From Promethearchaeota archaeon (GTDB lineage: Archaea; Asgardarchaeota; Lokiarchaeia; Sigynarchaeales; SOKP01): 6,065 nucleotides of DNA. Of this stretch, positions 5,264 to 6,065 are shown one piece after another; position 1 is the first letter of the stretch; every line of letters starts with the position of its first letter. The stretch is taken from the NCBI GenBank assembly GCA_019894875.1, contig JAGXNR010000152.1, positions 1 to 6,065 of the forward strand, in the 5' to 3' direction. The notes under the pieces were generated by a model. It saw only the letters and a list, made by a program, of their open reading frames with translations. It searched no databases and was not told the DNA's origin. The position numbers and the translations under genes were made by a program.

Positions 5264-6065
5264 TTATGTTCTACATAATCTCTTTAAAAGAGTAGGATCT
5301 ACGATTTCTGTTGGTTCCCAACCTTTTTCTTTGAGGAATTCCTGTATCTCAGTTTTCATGCTAATAGGAATATCCGCTTCTAATCGAATGAATTTCTCTA
5401 GATCGTTTGGGAATTGAACTCCTTTATATTTTCGTTCTAAGTCAATCCAGTGAGAAAGTTTTATCATTCGTCCCTTTGAGTTATCTGCTGGTCGAAGTGC
5501 AAGTTTAGCAACTAAGCAAATCGCTTGTTCAATACTCTCAGCCGGAGTTAAAAGATGTTCTGGTCCAGGGCTAACTACATGTCCTTCAGTGCCATCACGT
5601 GCATTATAGACTTTCCATGACTCGTCATCATCAGATCTACCAAGATACATACGACGATACTCAGCACCATGAGGTCCTATTACTGCTGGAATACCCATGC
5701 CATTAGCCATGCTTGCTATACTTGCTGCTTTTTGAGAATATGCTCCCCAAGCTACACCTACGGCCCCAACTCGATTCAGAATATAATCTGCAATCTCTTC
5801 AAAATTACCCCGCAATGGTCTTCGAGCGAAAATATTTGCTACTTTCGCCGCTGCTCCTGTAATCCATGCATTTGACACACATGAACCTACATTAACTAAA
5901 CAACCACGATCAAAATCACCAGGGAACCGTTCGTAAAGAGTTTTACCCTCTTCGTCTTTGACTAATCCAATGTCCATCGCTGCGCAGCCAGACACGGCCA
6001 CGATATAATTTCTTATTAAAAATTCTTCTGCCAGTTTATATAATTCCTGGATATCTTTACTGTAG
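5264..6065 (-). CDS. cdhA: CO dehydrogenase/acetyl-CoA synthase alpha subunit CdhA, C-terminal part (5' end outside window)
   Basis: The frame is open from the right edge to TAA at 5266-5264, giving 266 residues, about a third of the usual CdhA (roughly 770-800). CdhA holds the Ni-Fe-S C-cluster that interconverts CO and CO2 in the archaeal CODH/ACS complex of the Wood-Ljungdahl pathway, in the cytoplasm. Recognisable stretches are NYIVAVSGCAAMDIG (Cys at visible residue 27), LVNVGSCVSNAW (Cys 62), GVAWGAYSQKAASIA, IGPHGAEYRRMYLGR, SPGPEHLLTPAESIEQA, and the terminal region with EADIPISMKTEIQEFLKEKGWE and VDPTLLKRL. The SGC and GSC cysteines match expected C-cluster ligands; the other ligands and the N-terminal Fe-S clusters lie outside the window. 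A GTG at 6001 is not the start, because the homology continues upstream (KLAEEFLIRNYI). Other CODH/ACS genes would be expected beyond the right edge or elsewhere. Confidence 0.95.
   Translation of the reverse strand, partial: YSKDIQELYKLAEEFLIRNYIVAVSGCAAMDIGLVKDEEGKTLYERFPGDFDRGCLVNVGSCVSNAWITGAAAKVANIFARRPLRGNFEEIADYILNRVGAVGVAWGAYSQKAASIASMANGMGIPAVIGPHGAEYRRMYLGRSDDDESWKVYNARDGTEGHVVSPGPEHLLTPAESIEQAICLVAKLALRPADNSKGRMIKLSHWIDLERKYKGVQFPNDLEKFIRLEADIPISMKTEIQEFLKEKGWEPTEIVDPTLLKRLCRT

Noticed and set aside
5669..5875. Plus-strand open frame of 68 codons, Cys- and Ser-rich
   Set aside because: It is antisense to highly recognisable cdhA sequence and has no family resemblance.
5264..6001. 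A complete 245-residue CdhA-like protein starting at GTG 6001
   Set aside because: The frame continues upstream to the window edge with CdhA-like sequence (KLAEEFLIRNYI), so the gene is a 5'-truncated fragment of cdhA and not a short complete gene.

Overview
The window is strongly AT-rich and looks archaeal, most likely from an Asgard (Lokiarchaeia-like) archaeon. The case for Asgard is the combination of an archaeal-type CO dehydrogenase/acetyl-CoA synthase alpha subunit (CdhA), an Arf-type small GTPase fused to a roadblock-like domain, a vWA protein with a eukaryote-like RING/PHD-type zinc module, and dense, mostly monocistronic genes with TTG starts and U-rich terminators. The lineage is an inference from gene content; no rRNA is present.

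Left part (1-2349): a vWA plus RING-like protein on the minus strand, whose C-terminus is cut by the window edge, lies head-to-head with a plus-strand gene for a three-part protein: helix-hairpin-helix-like N-terminus, Arf-like GTPase and roadblock/LC7-like C-terminus. They share a gap of about 195 bp that should hold both promoters. A hairpin plus U-tract ends the GTPase gene.

Middle (2395-3875): two minus-strand genes, both with TTG starts, encode a small helical protein with a His ladder (HxxxHxxxH) and, after it, a class I SAM methyltransferase carrying a very His-rich insertion. Divergent from them is a small STAS/SpoIIAA-like gene whose reading frame is broken by one in-frame TAA at codon 24. 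The divergent promoter region contains a perfect 18-bp AT palindrome.

Right part (3939-6065): two minus-strand redox genes. One encodes a 379-residue iron-sulfur protein with a winged-helix-like N-terminus, a central Cys-rich domain and a C-terminal 2[4Fe-4S] ferredoxin. The other is the 3' third of cdhA, which enters from the right edge and ends in a 29-nt pyrimidine tract. The CODH/ACS subunit points to a Wood-Ljungdahl carbon metabolism. The ferredoxin protein could serve electron transfer near it, and the His-rich pair could serve nickel or other metal handling. Both of these links rest on proximity only.
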